From: an uncultured Clostridia bacterium
GTDB taxonomy: Bacteria; Bacillota; Clostridia; Peptostreptococcales; Anaerovoracaceae
DNA length: 64,000 bases
NCBI GenBank assembly: GCA_947426455.1
Contig: CANEEC010000001.1
Coordinates: 1-64,000, forward strand
Direction: 5' to 3'
The notes under the pieces are model-generated. The model saw only the letters and a program-made list of their open reading frames with translations. It searched no databases and was not told where the DNA came from. Shown here one piece after another: positions 1-7,142 of this stretch (within the stretch, counting starts at the first letter, position 1; every line of letters starts with the position of its first letter). The position numbers were made by a program, and so were the translations under genes.

Positions 1-645
1 AGGCACATCGGTGCGGCACACCAGCACGTCCGGCTGGATGCCGAAACCCTGCAGCTCCTTGACCGAGTGCTGTACCGGCTTGCTTTTTAGTTCGCCGGAG
101 CCGGGAATCGTCACCAGTAAAGGAACATGAATGAACATCACGTCCTCCCTGCTCTGCTCCTGGGCAATCTGGCGGATAGCCTCCAAAAACGGCTGGGATT
201 CGATATCGCCCACGGTACCGCCGATTTCACAGATGACCACATCGGTATCCGTTTCTGACACCGCGTAGATACGGCGCTTGATTTCATCCGTCACATGGGG
301 AATGATTTGAATGGTGGCACCCAGATAATCTCCCCGACGCTCCCGGTTCAGCACCTCCCAAATGACCTTACCGGAGCTGACGCTGGATTTTCCCGTCAGG
401 TTCACATTGGTAAAGCGCTCATAGTGACCCAGATCCAAATCGGTCTCTGCGCCGTCGTCAGTGACGAACACCTCGCCGTGCTGATAGGGACTCATGGTGC
501 CGGGATCCACGTTGTAGTAGGGGTCGAACTTCTGGTTCACCACATGCAAACCCCGCTGCTTTAAAAGCCGCCCCAGACTGGCCGCGCAAATACCCTTACC
601 CAGGCCGGATACCACGCCTCCGGTTACGAATACATACTTTGCCAT
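1..645 (-). CDS. pyrG: CTP synthase, N-terminal part (3' end outside window)
   Basis: CTP synthase makes CTP from UTP, ATP and glutamine in the cytosol. The 215 visible codons are the start of the synthetase domain. They begin [18 protein letters not shown], which holds the ATP-binding loop at residues 9-18, followed by [19 protein letters not shown] and, further on, [15 protein letters not shown], all family signatures. The C-terminal glutaminase domain lies beyond base 1. The ATG at 643-645 is preceded by GTGAGGATCAC, a usable ribosome site. A strong promoter, an attenuator-like hairpin and a decayed glmS fragment lie upstream. The frame is intact over the visible part. Identification is secure from motifs alone. 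Confidence 0.97.
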   Translation of the reverse strand, partial: MAKYVFVTGGVVSGLGKGICAASLGRLLKQRGLHVVNQKFDPYYNVDPGTMSPYQHGEVFVTDDGAETDLDLGHYERFTNVNLTGKSSVSSGKVIWEVLNRERRGDYLGATIQIIPHVTDEIKRRIYAVSETDTDVVICEIGGTVGDIESQPFLEAIRQIAQEQSREDVMFIHVPLLVTIPGSGELKSKPVQHSVKELQGFGIQPDVLVCRTDVP

Positions 646-680
646 GTGATCCTCACACCCCCTATTATATTTTCTCTTTC

Positions 681-788
681 TCATCCTTTGCAGGCGGCCG
701 GAAAGACCGGAGATTCCAGTTTCTTCAGACCCTCCAACAAAATTGGCGCCGCTTACCGGGCGCCGATATATCCTACGATGCTGCACAT
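681..788 (-). pseudogene. relic of the glmS 5' end in the pyrG leader
   Basis: Read on the minus strand from the ATG at 786-788, this stretch begins [11 protein letters not shown] and hits a stop at 753-755. In the same frame it then continues [13 protein letters not shown] before diverging, with a second stop at 681-683. GlmS (glutamine-fructose-6-phosphate aminotransferase) proteins start MCGIVGYIG... and continue [20 protein letters not shown], so about the first 26 codons are recognisable. A Shine-Dalgarno-like GAAGGA sits 7 bases before the ATG, so an 11-residue peptide could still be made. Cys2, the glutaminase nucleophile, is kept, but Gly3 is Ser. It lies between the pyrG attenuator and pyrG itself. 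It could be a decayed gene or a retained leader peptide; the resemblance is seen, the function is not known. Confidence 0.75.
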
Positions 789-821
789 GAGACATTCCTT
801 CTTGCGCAGCAAAGCTTCTAT

Positions 822-866
822 AAAAACAAAAAACACCGGATCCGATCCTTTCGGATAGGCCCAGTG
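822..866 (-). terminator. attenuator-like hairpin in the pyrG leader
   Basis: On the minus strand the RNA can form CACTGG / CCGGTG continued by ATCCGA / TCGGAT with a 4-base bulge and loop AAGGA, followed by TTTTTTGTTTTT. It starts only a few bases after the predicted transcription start. The first transcribed bases ATAGGC are complementary to GCCTAT inside the 5' arm, giving a mutually exclusive fold. B. subtilis pyrG is controlled by a leader terminator that extra 5' G residues block when CTP is low; whether that mechanism applies here is inference. Confidence 0.6.
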
Positions 867-879
867 TAGTGCCTATATT

Positions 880-908
880 AGTATACTCCACCCCATGGGA
901 GATGTCAA
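880..908 (-). promoter_or_regulatory. sigma-A promoter of pyrG
   Basis: TTGACA (complement of 903-908), a 17-base spacer and TATACT (complement of 880-885). The predicted start falls near the GGC at 871-873, just before the attenuator hairpin. Confidence 0.8.
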
Positions 909-999
909 CAACAGCTTATCGTCAAAGAAGCTCAAAGGGTATCAGTTTTTGGCGAAACTTTATGTGTGGCGCATCCTGAAAATATAAATGGTTCAGACG

Positions 1000-1028
1000 T
1001 TGTAAATCGAATTGGATTGTGGTACAAT
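1000..1028 (+). promoter_or_regulatory. sigma-A promoter of darA
   Basis: TTGTAA (1000-1005), a 17-base spacer and TACAAT (1023-1028), 33 bases ahead of the darA ATG. It is divergent from the pyrG promoter; the intervening ~90 bases hold nothing else recognisable. Confidence 0.6.
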
Positions 1029-1061
1029 GATTAAAAATAGCCTTCAAAGGGGGGTGCCTTC

Positions 1062-1397
1062 ATGAAATTGATTTTAGCCATCGTCAATAAGGACGACGAA
1101 GTAGATACCATCAGCGAACTGAACAAAAACCAGTACTTTGTAACGAAGCTGGCCACTACCGGCGGTTTCCTCAACGGAAAGAATACCACACTGATGATCG
1201 GTACCGGTGATGACCGGGTTGCCGGCGCTGTGGAAATCATTCAGAAAATGGCCGGAAGCCGCACCACGAAGATGGCCGGAACGCCGCCCATGACTTCCGG
1301 CGGCCTGTTCCCCGGCGCTGCCACCATTCCCGTAGACGTGCAGACCGGCGGCGCTACCGTTTTCGTTTTAAACGTAGAACAATTCGAAAAACTATAA
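1062..1397 (+). CDS. darA: cyclic-di-AMP receptor DarA (PstA/YaaQ family)
   Basis: PII-like trimeric cytosolic protein that binds c-di-AMP; downstream partners in this family are not settled. The 111 residues match the family's usual ~109. VTKLATTGGFL and MIGTGDDRV match the conserved ligand-binding stretches of B. subtilis YaaQ, and GGATVFVLNVEQFEKL is the typical C-terminus. The start is fixed by AAGGGGGGTG upstream. It has its own promoter and a terminator directly after, so it is monocistronic. In Firmicutes darA commonly lies near tmk/holB in the origin region. Here it stands next to pyrG and a cysteine-desulfurase-like gene, a different neighbourhood. Confidence 0.95.
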   Translation: MKLILAIVNKDDEVDTISELNKNQYFVTKLATTGGFLNGKNTTLMIGTGDDRVAGAVEIIQKMAGSRTTKMAGTPPMTSGGLFPGAATIPVDVQTGGATVFVLNVEQFEKL

Positions 1398-1420
1398 CTT
1401 CCAAACTACTATTACTACGT

Positions 1421-1452
1421 AAAAACTGCTGTGAATGTTCACAGCAGTTTTT
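1421..1452. terminator. bidirectional terminator
   Basis: Perfect 15-bp hairpin AAAAACTGCTGTGAA / TTCACAGCAGTTTTT with a 2-base loop between two convergent genes. It supplies A/T tails in both directions and overlaps the last codon of the minus-strand gene. Confidence 0.9.
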
Positions 1453-2593
1453 ATGTTCGGCTGCGGCAGATGCGCCGGATGGCTTCCGCCGCCGCATCCA
1501 TTTCCCGCATGGTATTTCCCGGTCCCACGCTGATGCGTACGCAGCCCGTATCCGCTGTACCGATGGTCTTATGAGCCAACCCGGCACAGTGGAACCCGGC
1601 ACGTACGGCGATTCCGTACCGATTCAACTCTTCTCCTACTTCTTCGCAATCCATATTGACAATGTTAAAAGCAGTGATTCCCATCTTTTCCTCTAAGAAC
1701 TCGGGACCGTAGACGATCACTTCCTCCATGTTTCGCAGCTTTTCCTCCAGGCGGCCGATCAAAGCCATCTCGTGATTTCGGATCCTCTGCCAACCCAACC
1801 GGCTTACCTTGCCGATGGAAGCTCCCAGACCGATGATGGCCGGCGCGTTCAGCGTTCCCGATTCATAGCGCTCCGGAAGTTCCTCCGGCTGCCGCAAATC
1901 TCTGGATACCGTGCCCGTTCCGCCTTCTTTTATGGTATTCAGATAACAGCCGGAAGCCACGTACAATAGTCCCGTACCCAACGGCCCCAGCAACCCCTTG
2001 TGTCCCGGCATGGCCACCAAATCCGCGTCGAGCTGATTTACATTCACTTCCAAAGCCCCTGCCGACTGAGAAGCATCGATCAAATATCGAAGCTGATGCT
2101 TCTTTGCGATTTTACCAATTTCTTCCACCGGAAGAATCGTCCCCGTTACGTTGGAGGCATGGGTGCAGATAATCATGGCTGTTTCCGGACGAATGGCGGA
2201 TTCTATGGTTTGGGGATCCACCCTTCCCTGACGGTCTCCATAGATTACCGTGGTCCCCACGCCTTGCTTTTCCATAGCTTTCAGCGGACGCAAAACCGAA
2301 TTGTGTTCCATGGATGTCGTAATCACATGATCCCCCGGCTTCAGGCTGCCCTTGATGGCCAAATTCAGTGAATCGGTGGCATTCAGCGTAAAAATAATAC
2401 GAGAGGGATCCGCCGCGCCCAAGAATCCGGCCGCTGTCTTTCTGGCTTCATATACCTTTGCTCCCGTTTTCATCGACATGGCGTGTCCAGAACGTCCGGG
2501 ATTTCCACAGTAGTGAACTATGCAGTCTTCCATGGCGCGGACACATTCCGCCGGCTTGGGAAACGAAGTCGCCGCGTTGTCCAAATAAATCAT
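1451..2593 (-). CDS. cysteine desulfurase family protein (class V aminotransferase fold)
   Basis: PLP-dependent enzyme related to NifS/SufS/Csd, which remove sulfur or selenium from cysteine or selenocysteine. It begins MIYLDNAATSFPKP. It carries the cofactor-contact motifs TTSMEHNSVLRP and IDASQSAG, the Schiff-base lysine motif MPGHKG, and a catalytic-cysteine segment RAGFHCAGLAH near the C-terminus. At 380 aa it has full length. The ATG at 2593 is preferred because AAAGGGTGA lies 6 bases upstream; a TTG two codons earlier would overlap that site. It most resembles the EF2568-type subgroup often linked to selenium-dependent molybdenum hydroxylases, but no such genes are visible here, so the sulfur/selenium acceptor is unknown. 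The CATACAAT in its upstream region is discussed in findings. Confidence 0.88.
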   Translation of the reverse strand: MIYLDNAATSFPKPAECVRAMEDCIVHYCGNPGRSGHAMSMKTGAKVYEARKTAAGFLGAADPSRIIFTLNATDSLNLAIKGSLKPGDHVITTSMEHNSVLRPLKAMEKQGVGTTVIYGDRQGRVDPQTIESAIRPETAMIICTHASNVTGTILPVEEIGKIAKKHQLRYLIDASQSAGALEVNVNQLDADLVAMPGHKGLLGPLGTGLLYVASGCYLNTIKEGGTGTVSRDLRQPEELPERYESGTLNAPAIIGLGASIGKVSRLGWQRIRNHEMALIGRLEEKLRNMEEVIVYGPEFLEEKMGITAFNIVNMDCEEVGEELNRYGIAVRAGFHCAGLAHKTIGTADTGCVRISVGPGNTMREMDAAAEAIRRICRSRT

Positions 2594-2673
2594 ATGCAAT
2601 CACCCTTTCCTTTGATATTGCTGGTTTATCATTGTATGCGGCACGGCGGGAAAGTGTGACAAAAAAAGAAAGA

Positions 2674-2706
2674 AAATCCGCAGAATTCTATGAATCCCGC
2701 GGATTT
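2674..2706 (-). terminator. terminator after the PIN-like gene
   Basis: AAATCCGC / GCGGATTT stem followed, on the minus strand, by TTTTCTTTCTTTTTTTG. It lies 46 bases beyond the stop of the upstream gene. Confidence 0.7.
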
Positions 2707-2751
2707 ACATTGCCATTCCAGCGAAGTAATCTTCCCCTGACTTCGTTTCGA

Positions 2752-4248
2752 TTATTTTTTCCGTCCGAACCAGCGTCCGAAGAATCCGGAGCCGGATTGA
2801 CCGGAAGCCTTCCTGGACTGTGCAGGATTCGGAGCGGAAACCGACGCAGCTTTCATGGACGAGTTGGCGGCTTTATGGGTCGCTTCCTTGGCCTGTGCCT
2901 GCCTCATTGACTCAGCCTTCGCTGCCTTTTCGGCCTTCGCCAAGTTTTCGTTTTTAACCTCGTTTTCGGCTTTCACTGCCTGCACATTTTCTTTTACGTT
3001 TATATCCCCTTTAATGGGAACTACTTTTCCGCGGTAGTTGTCCTCCCGAGAATTTTCTCTCCGATCTCTGCAGTCTCTTTCCTCCGGATTTCTTTCTCTT
3101 TGATCTCTTTGAAAATCCTTTCTCTTGTCGTATCTTTTATCGTAATCTCCGCTATTGTAGCTTCTGCGGTTTGGGTATTCTCCGCCGTATTTCTTTCTGG
3201 GAAGGTCGGACCCTACTGCCGCATCCGTACGCTTCTGAAACCGCTTTTCCTCTACGGTTTCAGGAACGAATTCAGAAGCTGACTTAATTGCAGATGCAGC
3301 CGCAGCTTCCGGCGCCGGTTTCTTTTTTCTCAGGTCCTTATTTTTATAGAAAGACTGGTTCTGTTCTTCTGTTCTCACTGTACCAAAGCGCAGGGGAATA
3401 TTGTAATCCCCCAGCATCTGACGGACTTCTTTTTCTTCTCCCTTTGCTGTCTGTTGGATTTCAGCCATATTTTGCTTGGGCGCTTCCCACTGATTCGGTA
3501 CTTCCCATCGAGGCGCTTCTTTTTTTTCTTCCCTTGCCTCGCGCTTTTCTTCACGCCTTTCTTCATATTTTACAAAGGAATTCTTTCGTTGAGCTCTGGT
3601 GTTGACACGGGCGTTGACTCTCTCTCCTCCGGCTTCTCTCTTTACCGCAGCCACTGCCTTTCCCATTTTCCCCTGCACCTTTTGCTGGACTTCGATGACT
3701 TTCTTTTCCGCCCTCTCCACCTTTTCGATGACCTTCGTCTCCACTTCTTCCCTGGAAACATCTCCAAACAACGTCTTTAAATGCGCGTATACCAAATTGC
3801 CCTGATCCGTGCCGTACTCCTTAATAAAAGCGTTATTCAGTTCCTGCTTGTTCTTCGCCTTTAAAATAAACGCCATCTGGAAACAGTCGAAGATGGATTC
3901 TTTTCGTTCCAATTCCTTAAATCTGCCGCTGTAACGTCTCTTTACATAGTCGATGGCCGCATCGTAACCCTTGTCACCGCTGATGATGTAAGCATACTGT
4001 AAATCTTCATACTGAGAAAGAAATCCCAGCTCCGTGGTAATCTGAAAGTCCACGGAATTTTTTCCGGCGCGTACGCTTTCAATAAAATCAACCTTGGCGG
4101 AACAACCTTTTACTCTTTTTTTAAATTTGGTAATTTCCATAGATCTGCTGTGAAAGATCATAACGTAATCTTCCTCCGGCAGCATTTCGATTCCGTGGAG
4201 ACCCGTATTGATGTTGTTGTCTCCATCCACTAAAAAAATTCTTTTCAT
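2752..4248 (-). CDS. PIN/NYN-like domain protein with long charged C-terminal tail
   Basis: Function not known. Residues 1 to about 150 look like a PIN-like nuclease fold: MKRIFLVDGDNNIN supplies an early Asp pair, VDFQITTELG a middle acidic residue, and YIISGDKGYDAAIDYV the late Asp motif, matching acidic metal-binding positions of PIN/NYN RNases. The remaining ~350 residues are low complexity. They include a Lys/Glu-rich stretch, an Arg/Asp-rich run (KRYDKRKDFQRDQRER), an Ala/Lys-rich helix and a basic Gly/Phe end (GSGFFGRWFGRKK). Such tails often bind RNA or membranes, which is inference. The ATG at 4248 follows AGGAGAAAGCAA; the frame stays open upstream but lacks a ribosome site. It lies downstream of parB, separated by a hairpin that contains a parS-like site. 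Confidence 0.75.
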   Translation of the reverse strand: MKRIFLVDGDNNINTGLHGIEMLPEEDYVMIFHSRSMEITKFKKRVKGCSAKVDFIESVRAGKNSVDFQITTELGFLSQYEDLQYAYIISGDKGYDAAIDYVKRRYSGRFKELERKESIFDCFQMAFILKAKNKQELNNAFIKEYGTDQGNLVYAHLKTLFGDVSREEVETKVIEKVERAEKKVIEVQQKVQGKMGKAVAAVKREAGGERVNARVNTRAQRKNSFVKYEERREEKREAREEKKEAPRWEVPNQWEAPKQNMAEIQQTAKGEEKEVRQMLGDYNIPLRFGTVRTEEQNQSFYKNKDLRKKKPAPEAAAASAIKSASEFVPETVEEKRFQKRTDAAVGSDLPRKKYGGEYPNRRSYNSGDYDKRYDKRKDFQRDQRERNPEERDCRDRRENSREDNYRGKVVPIKGDINVKENVQAVKAENEVKNENLAKAEKAAKAESMRQAQAKEATHKAANSSMKAASVSAPNPAQSRKASGQSGSGFFGRWFGRKK

Positions 4249-4273
4249 TTGCTTTCTCCTGTTTTGTTTTCCG

Positions 4274-4313
4274 AAAAAAGGATATGTTTCATGTGAAACA
4301 TATCCCTTTTTGT
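4274..4313 (-). terminator. parAB terminator with embedded parS-like palindrome
   Basis: Near-perfect inverted repeat GGATATGTTTCA...TGAAACATATCC flanked by A and T runs. On the minus strand it ends TATCCTTTTTTC, 17 bases beyond the parB stop. The same bases hold the parS-like site listed separately. Confidence 0.7.
4285..4300. promoter_or_regulatory. parS: parS-like centromere site
   Basis: TGTTTCATGTGAAACA differs at one base from the consensus TGTTTCACGTGAAACA bound by ParB/Spo0J. ParB loads and slides from such sites to form the origin-proximal partition complex. Confidence 0.75.
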
Positions 4314-4330
4314 ATTCATTTTTCAATGCT

Positions 4331-5254
4331 TCACTGTTTTAAACCGAGAATCAGTTCCACCAGTCTGTCCAGTTCGTCTCTGGAGTAATATTCAATCTCG
4401 ATCTTTCCCTTTCGTCCTCCATACTGAATTTTTACCTTCGTACCCAAGACATCCTTCATCTGAGCTTCTACAGCCAAAACATCCTCTCTGACCTTTCTGG
4501 GTACCGCACGTTTTCCCTCGCTCTTTTTTTTGTGGGAAGCTCCTGCGTAGTTTTCGATTTCGCGAACGGACCATCCCAACTCTACCGCTTTTTTCGCCGC
4601 AGCGATCTTTTCTTCTTCACCGGACAGTCCGGCAATGGCTCTGGCATGGCCGCCGGACAGCGTTCCACTGCTGACCATGGCTCTGACTTCCTCCGGCAGC
4701 TTTAACAGACGGAGAGCATTGGTAATATACGGACGGCTCTTTCCCACACTGCGGGAAACCTCCTCCTGAGTCAATCCATACGTCCTAATCATTTCTTCCA
4801 GCGCCAGCGCCTCTTCGATGGGATTCAAATCCTCCCGCTGCATGTTTTCGATGATGGCGATCAACATATTCTGCTGTTCGTCCAACTCCCGTACAATGGC
4901 GGGAATTTTTTTCAACCCGGCTTTTCTGGCGGCCCTCCAACGGCGTTCTCCAGCGACGATTTCATATCCTCTGGTCACGGGGCGCACCATGATAGGCTGA
5001 ATCACACCGTGAATTTCAATGGAATTCGCCAATTCTTCGATCTTCTCTTCGTTGAAATCCTTTCGAGGTTGATTTGCGTTGGGTCTGATATCGTTGATAT
5101 CCAAAAAGACGATTTCCCCTGCGATATCGCCCTTTTCTCTCCGTTCTGCTCCTTCAGTTTCCGTCTGTTGATATTCCTCTGCCCGAACGGGAACATCTTC
5201 AAACAGAGAACTCAGGCCTCGCCCCAGGCCTCCTTTTCGTTTCGGTGCTGCCAT
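4331..5254 (-). CDS. parB: chromosome partitioning protein ParB (Spo0J)
   Basis: CTP-dependent DNA clamp that loads at parS and, with ParA and SMC, segregates origins. The 307 residues begin with a basic tail containing GLGRGLSSLF, the ParA-stimulating type of N-terminus. The CTP-binding ParB/Srx region follows, with RPNANQPRKDF, GERRWRAARKAG and ENMQREDLNPIEEA. A helix-turn-helix (LTQEEVSRSVGKSRPYITNALRLL) comes next, and the C-terminal dimerisation domain starts at about residue 250. The gene starts 2 bases after the parA stop, so the two are one operon. Two candidate parS sites lie at 4285 and 6145. All key motifs are present. Confidence 0.97.
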   Translation of the reverse strand: MAAPKRKGGLGRGLSSLFEDVPVRAEEYQQTETEGAERREKGDIAGEIVFLDINDIRPNANQPRKDFNEEKIEELANSIEIHGVIQPIMVRPVTRGYEIVAGERRWRAARKAGLKKIPAIVRELDEQQNMLIAIIENMQREDLNPIEEALALEEMIRTYGLTQEEVSRSVGKSRPYITNALRLLKLPEEVRAMVSSGTLSGGHARAIAGLSGEEEKIAAAKKAVELGWSVREIENYAGASHKKKSEGKRAVPRKVREDVLAVEAQMKDVLGTKVKIQYGGRKGKIEIEYYSRDELDRLVELILGLKQ

Positions 5255-5256
5255 CT

Positions 5257-6027
5257 CTAATTTTCAGCCTCCTCGATAAACTCTTCAGCAAATTCCGCAT
5301 AGGCTTCTGCGCCCTTGGATTTCGGATCGTAGATACTGATGGGCAGACCAAAGCTGGGAGCCTCCGCCAACCGCACGTTTCTCGGAATAATGGTGGTATA
5401 TACCTTGGAACCGAAATACCGCTTCACTTCCTCCACTACCTGAATAGATAAATTCGTTCTTCCATCGAACATGGAAAGAATAACGCCTTCGATTTCCAGA
5501 TTTTTATTGAAGCTCTGCTTTACCATTTCAATGGTGCTCATTAACTGGCTAACGCCCTCCAGGGCGTAGAATTCGCACTGAATAGGAATCAATACGCTGT
5601 CCACAGCGGTGAGAGAGTTGATGGTCAAAAGACCCAGGGACGGCGGGCAATCGATGAAAATATAATCGTAATTTTGGCGAATCTTATCCAGCGCCTTTTT
5701 CAGCCTCTTTTCTCTGCCTTCCAGCTGAACCAACTCAATTTCAGCACCAGCCATGTCCACGCTTCCCGGAATGATATCCAGACCCTGAATACCCGTATGA
5801 ATCACCACTTCAGCAGGATCGATCTTATCGTCGATGAGGATATCGTAACACGTCTTGTGTTCTCCCTTTTTAGAAATGCCCATACCGCTGGTGGTATTTC
5901 CCTGAGGGTCAATATCCAATACCAATATCTTCTTTCCTTTTAAAGCCAGACATGCCGCTAAATTGATGTTGGTTGTGGTCTTACCCACTCCGCCTTTTTG
6001 ATTAAATATTGCGATTGCTTTGCCCAA
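5257..6027 (-). CDS. parA: chromosome partitioning ATPase ParA (Soj)
   Basis: ParA/MinD-family ATPase that forms DNA-bound dimers and works with ParB in origin segregation; in Bacillus Soj also controls DnaA. The deviant Walker A motif KGGVGKTTT lies at residues 10-18. DIDPQGNTTSGMG and IFIDCPPSLGLLT supply Walker A' and B. Length is 256 aa. I chose the TTG at 6025-6027 (protein MGKAIAIFNQ, the usual Soj start) because AAGGGG lies 8 bases before it. A GTG at 6034-6036 would sit on the ribosome site. The gene follows noc and precedes parB. Confidence 0.96.
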   Translation of the reverse strand: MGKAIAIFNQKGGVGKTTTNINLAACLALKGKKILVLDIDPQGNTTSGMGISKKGEHKTCYDILIDDKIDPAEVVIHTGIQGLDIIPGSVDMAGAEIELVQLEGREKRLKKALDKIRQNYDYIFIDCPPSLGLLTINSLTAVDSVLIPIQCEFYALEGVSQLMSTIEMVKQSFNKNLEIEGVILSMFDGRTNLSIQVVEEVKRYFGSKVYTTIIPRNVRLAEAPSFGLPISIYDPKSKGAEAYAEFAEEFIEEAEN

Positions 6028-6128
6028 ATGTGTCACCCCTTATTATCACTTCTGCATTCCCTTTAGAATGTTGATCTTTCGATCAATTTCATTATATACT
6101 ATTTCACAGAAATTCACCATGTTTTTTT

Positions 6129-6179
6129 CAAAAAAAATATGCGAAGTTTCACGTGAAACAATCGACGAAAAACTTCGCA
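6129..6179 (-). terminator. noc terminator enclosing a parS-like site
   Basis: TGCGAAGTTT / AAACTTCGCA stem (6140-6149 with 6170-6179). On the minus strand it is followed by TATTTTTTTTG, directly after the noc stop. The loop side carries the parS palindrome. Confidence 0.65.
6145..6160. promoter_or_regulatory. parS: parS site
   Basis: AGTTTCACGTGAAACA contains the full 14-base palindromic core GTTTCACGTGAAAC of the bacterial parS consensus. It lies between noc and parA. Confidence 0.9.
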
Positions 6180-6193
6180 CAAATGTTGAAATT

Positions 6194-6997
6194 CTAAGAT
6201 ATTTTTCGATTGGACTTCGGTATTTTTATGAGAACCTCCACATATTCTCCACAATCCTTCTGCGAAAAGGATGCGCCTTTTTCCACTTCCGATATGGAAT
6301 TATACGCATGTTTTAGTGAATTTATGTAAATTTTGTAATTTATAAACTTTAACCTGTCCTTCTTGCGGCTCTGCTCTTCTTTTTGCGCTAAAAGATCCTC
6401 GATGAGCTTTTCTGTCTGTTTCACATTGAGATTGTGAGCGCCGATGCGATGAATCAATTTCGTTCTGACTTCGTCGTCCTCTATTTTTAAGAGCGCTCTG
6501 GCGTGACGTTCCGTCAGATGATATTTCGCCAAAAGCAGCTGATCCTCCTGGGGCAGCATCAAAAGCCGTATCTTATTGGATATGGTGGATTGTTTCTTTC
6601 CCACCTTCTTTGCGATGTCCGCCTGGGTCAGATGAAATTCCTCCATCAGCCGCCGATAGGCCAAGGCTTCCTCGATGTAATTCAAATTTTCTCTCTGCAC
6701 GTTCTCGATGATGGCGATCAGCGCCACATCCTTTTCATCCGCTTCTCTGACGATTACCGGCACCTTGCTTAAACCCGCCATTTTAGAAGCACGCAGCCGC
6801 CGCTCACCGGCGATGAGAAAATATTTTCCACTGCCATCCTTTTTGACAATCAACGGCTGAATTACGCCAAATTCCCCTATGGAACTGCATAATTCCGCCA
6901 ATTCTTCTTCTTCAAATACCTTTCGCGGCTGATCCGGATTAATCTCAATCTGATCGATGGGAAGTTCCATTCGATCTCCTCTTTTTAACTGAAGCAT
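6194..6997 (-). CDS. noc: nucleoid occlusion protein Noc (ParB paralogue)
   Basis: ParB-family CTP-dependent DNA binder that prevents division over the nucleoid. It shows PDQPRKVFEEEELAEL, GERRLRASKMAG, ENVQRENLNYIEEA and the helix-turn-helix LTQADIAKKVGKKQSTISNK. It lacks the basic ParB N-terminus. The position between rsmG and parA is the classic place for noc. The ATG at 6997 (MLQLKRGD) follows AAGGGGG with 8 bases spacing and gives 267 aa. The next ATG (MELPIDQ), after GAGGAG, is an equally good start, and the frame also runs open further upstream. The N-terminal membrane-binding helix is therefore unresolved. Confidence 0.9.
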   Translation of the reverse strand: MLQLKRGDRMELPIDQIEINPDQPRKVFEEEELAELCSSIGEFGVIQPLIVKKDGSGKYFLIAGERRLRASKMAGLSKVPVIVREADEKDVALIAIIENVQRENLNYIEEALAYRRLMEEFHLTQADIAKKVGKKQSTISNKIRLLMLPQEDQLLLAKYHLTERHARALLKIEDDEVRTKLIHRIGAHNLNVKQTEKLIEDLLAQKEEQSRKKDRLKFINYKIYINSLKHAYNSISEVEKGASFSQKDCGEYVEVLIKIPKSNRKIS

Positions 6998-7115
6998 ATC
7001 TCTTTCCCCCTTGTCTTTCGTAACCCCTGAATTCTTTGAAAGCCACTTGGCATCCAAATCCTCTAAATACATTCTAACACGGGACTTTTCCTGGGAAAAG
7101 ATACATTCGTCCGAC

Positions 7116-7142
7116 AAAAAAACCCCCGAAATTCTATTTCAG
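7116..7142 (-). terminator. weak terminator after rsmG
   Basis: Minus strand CTGAAAT / ATTTCGG stem followed by GGGTTTTTTTG. It overlaps the rsmG stop codon. Confidence 0.4.
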
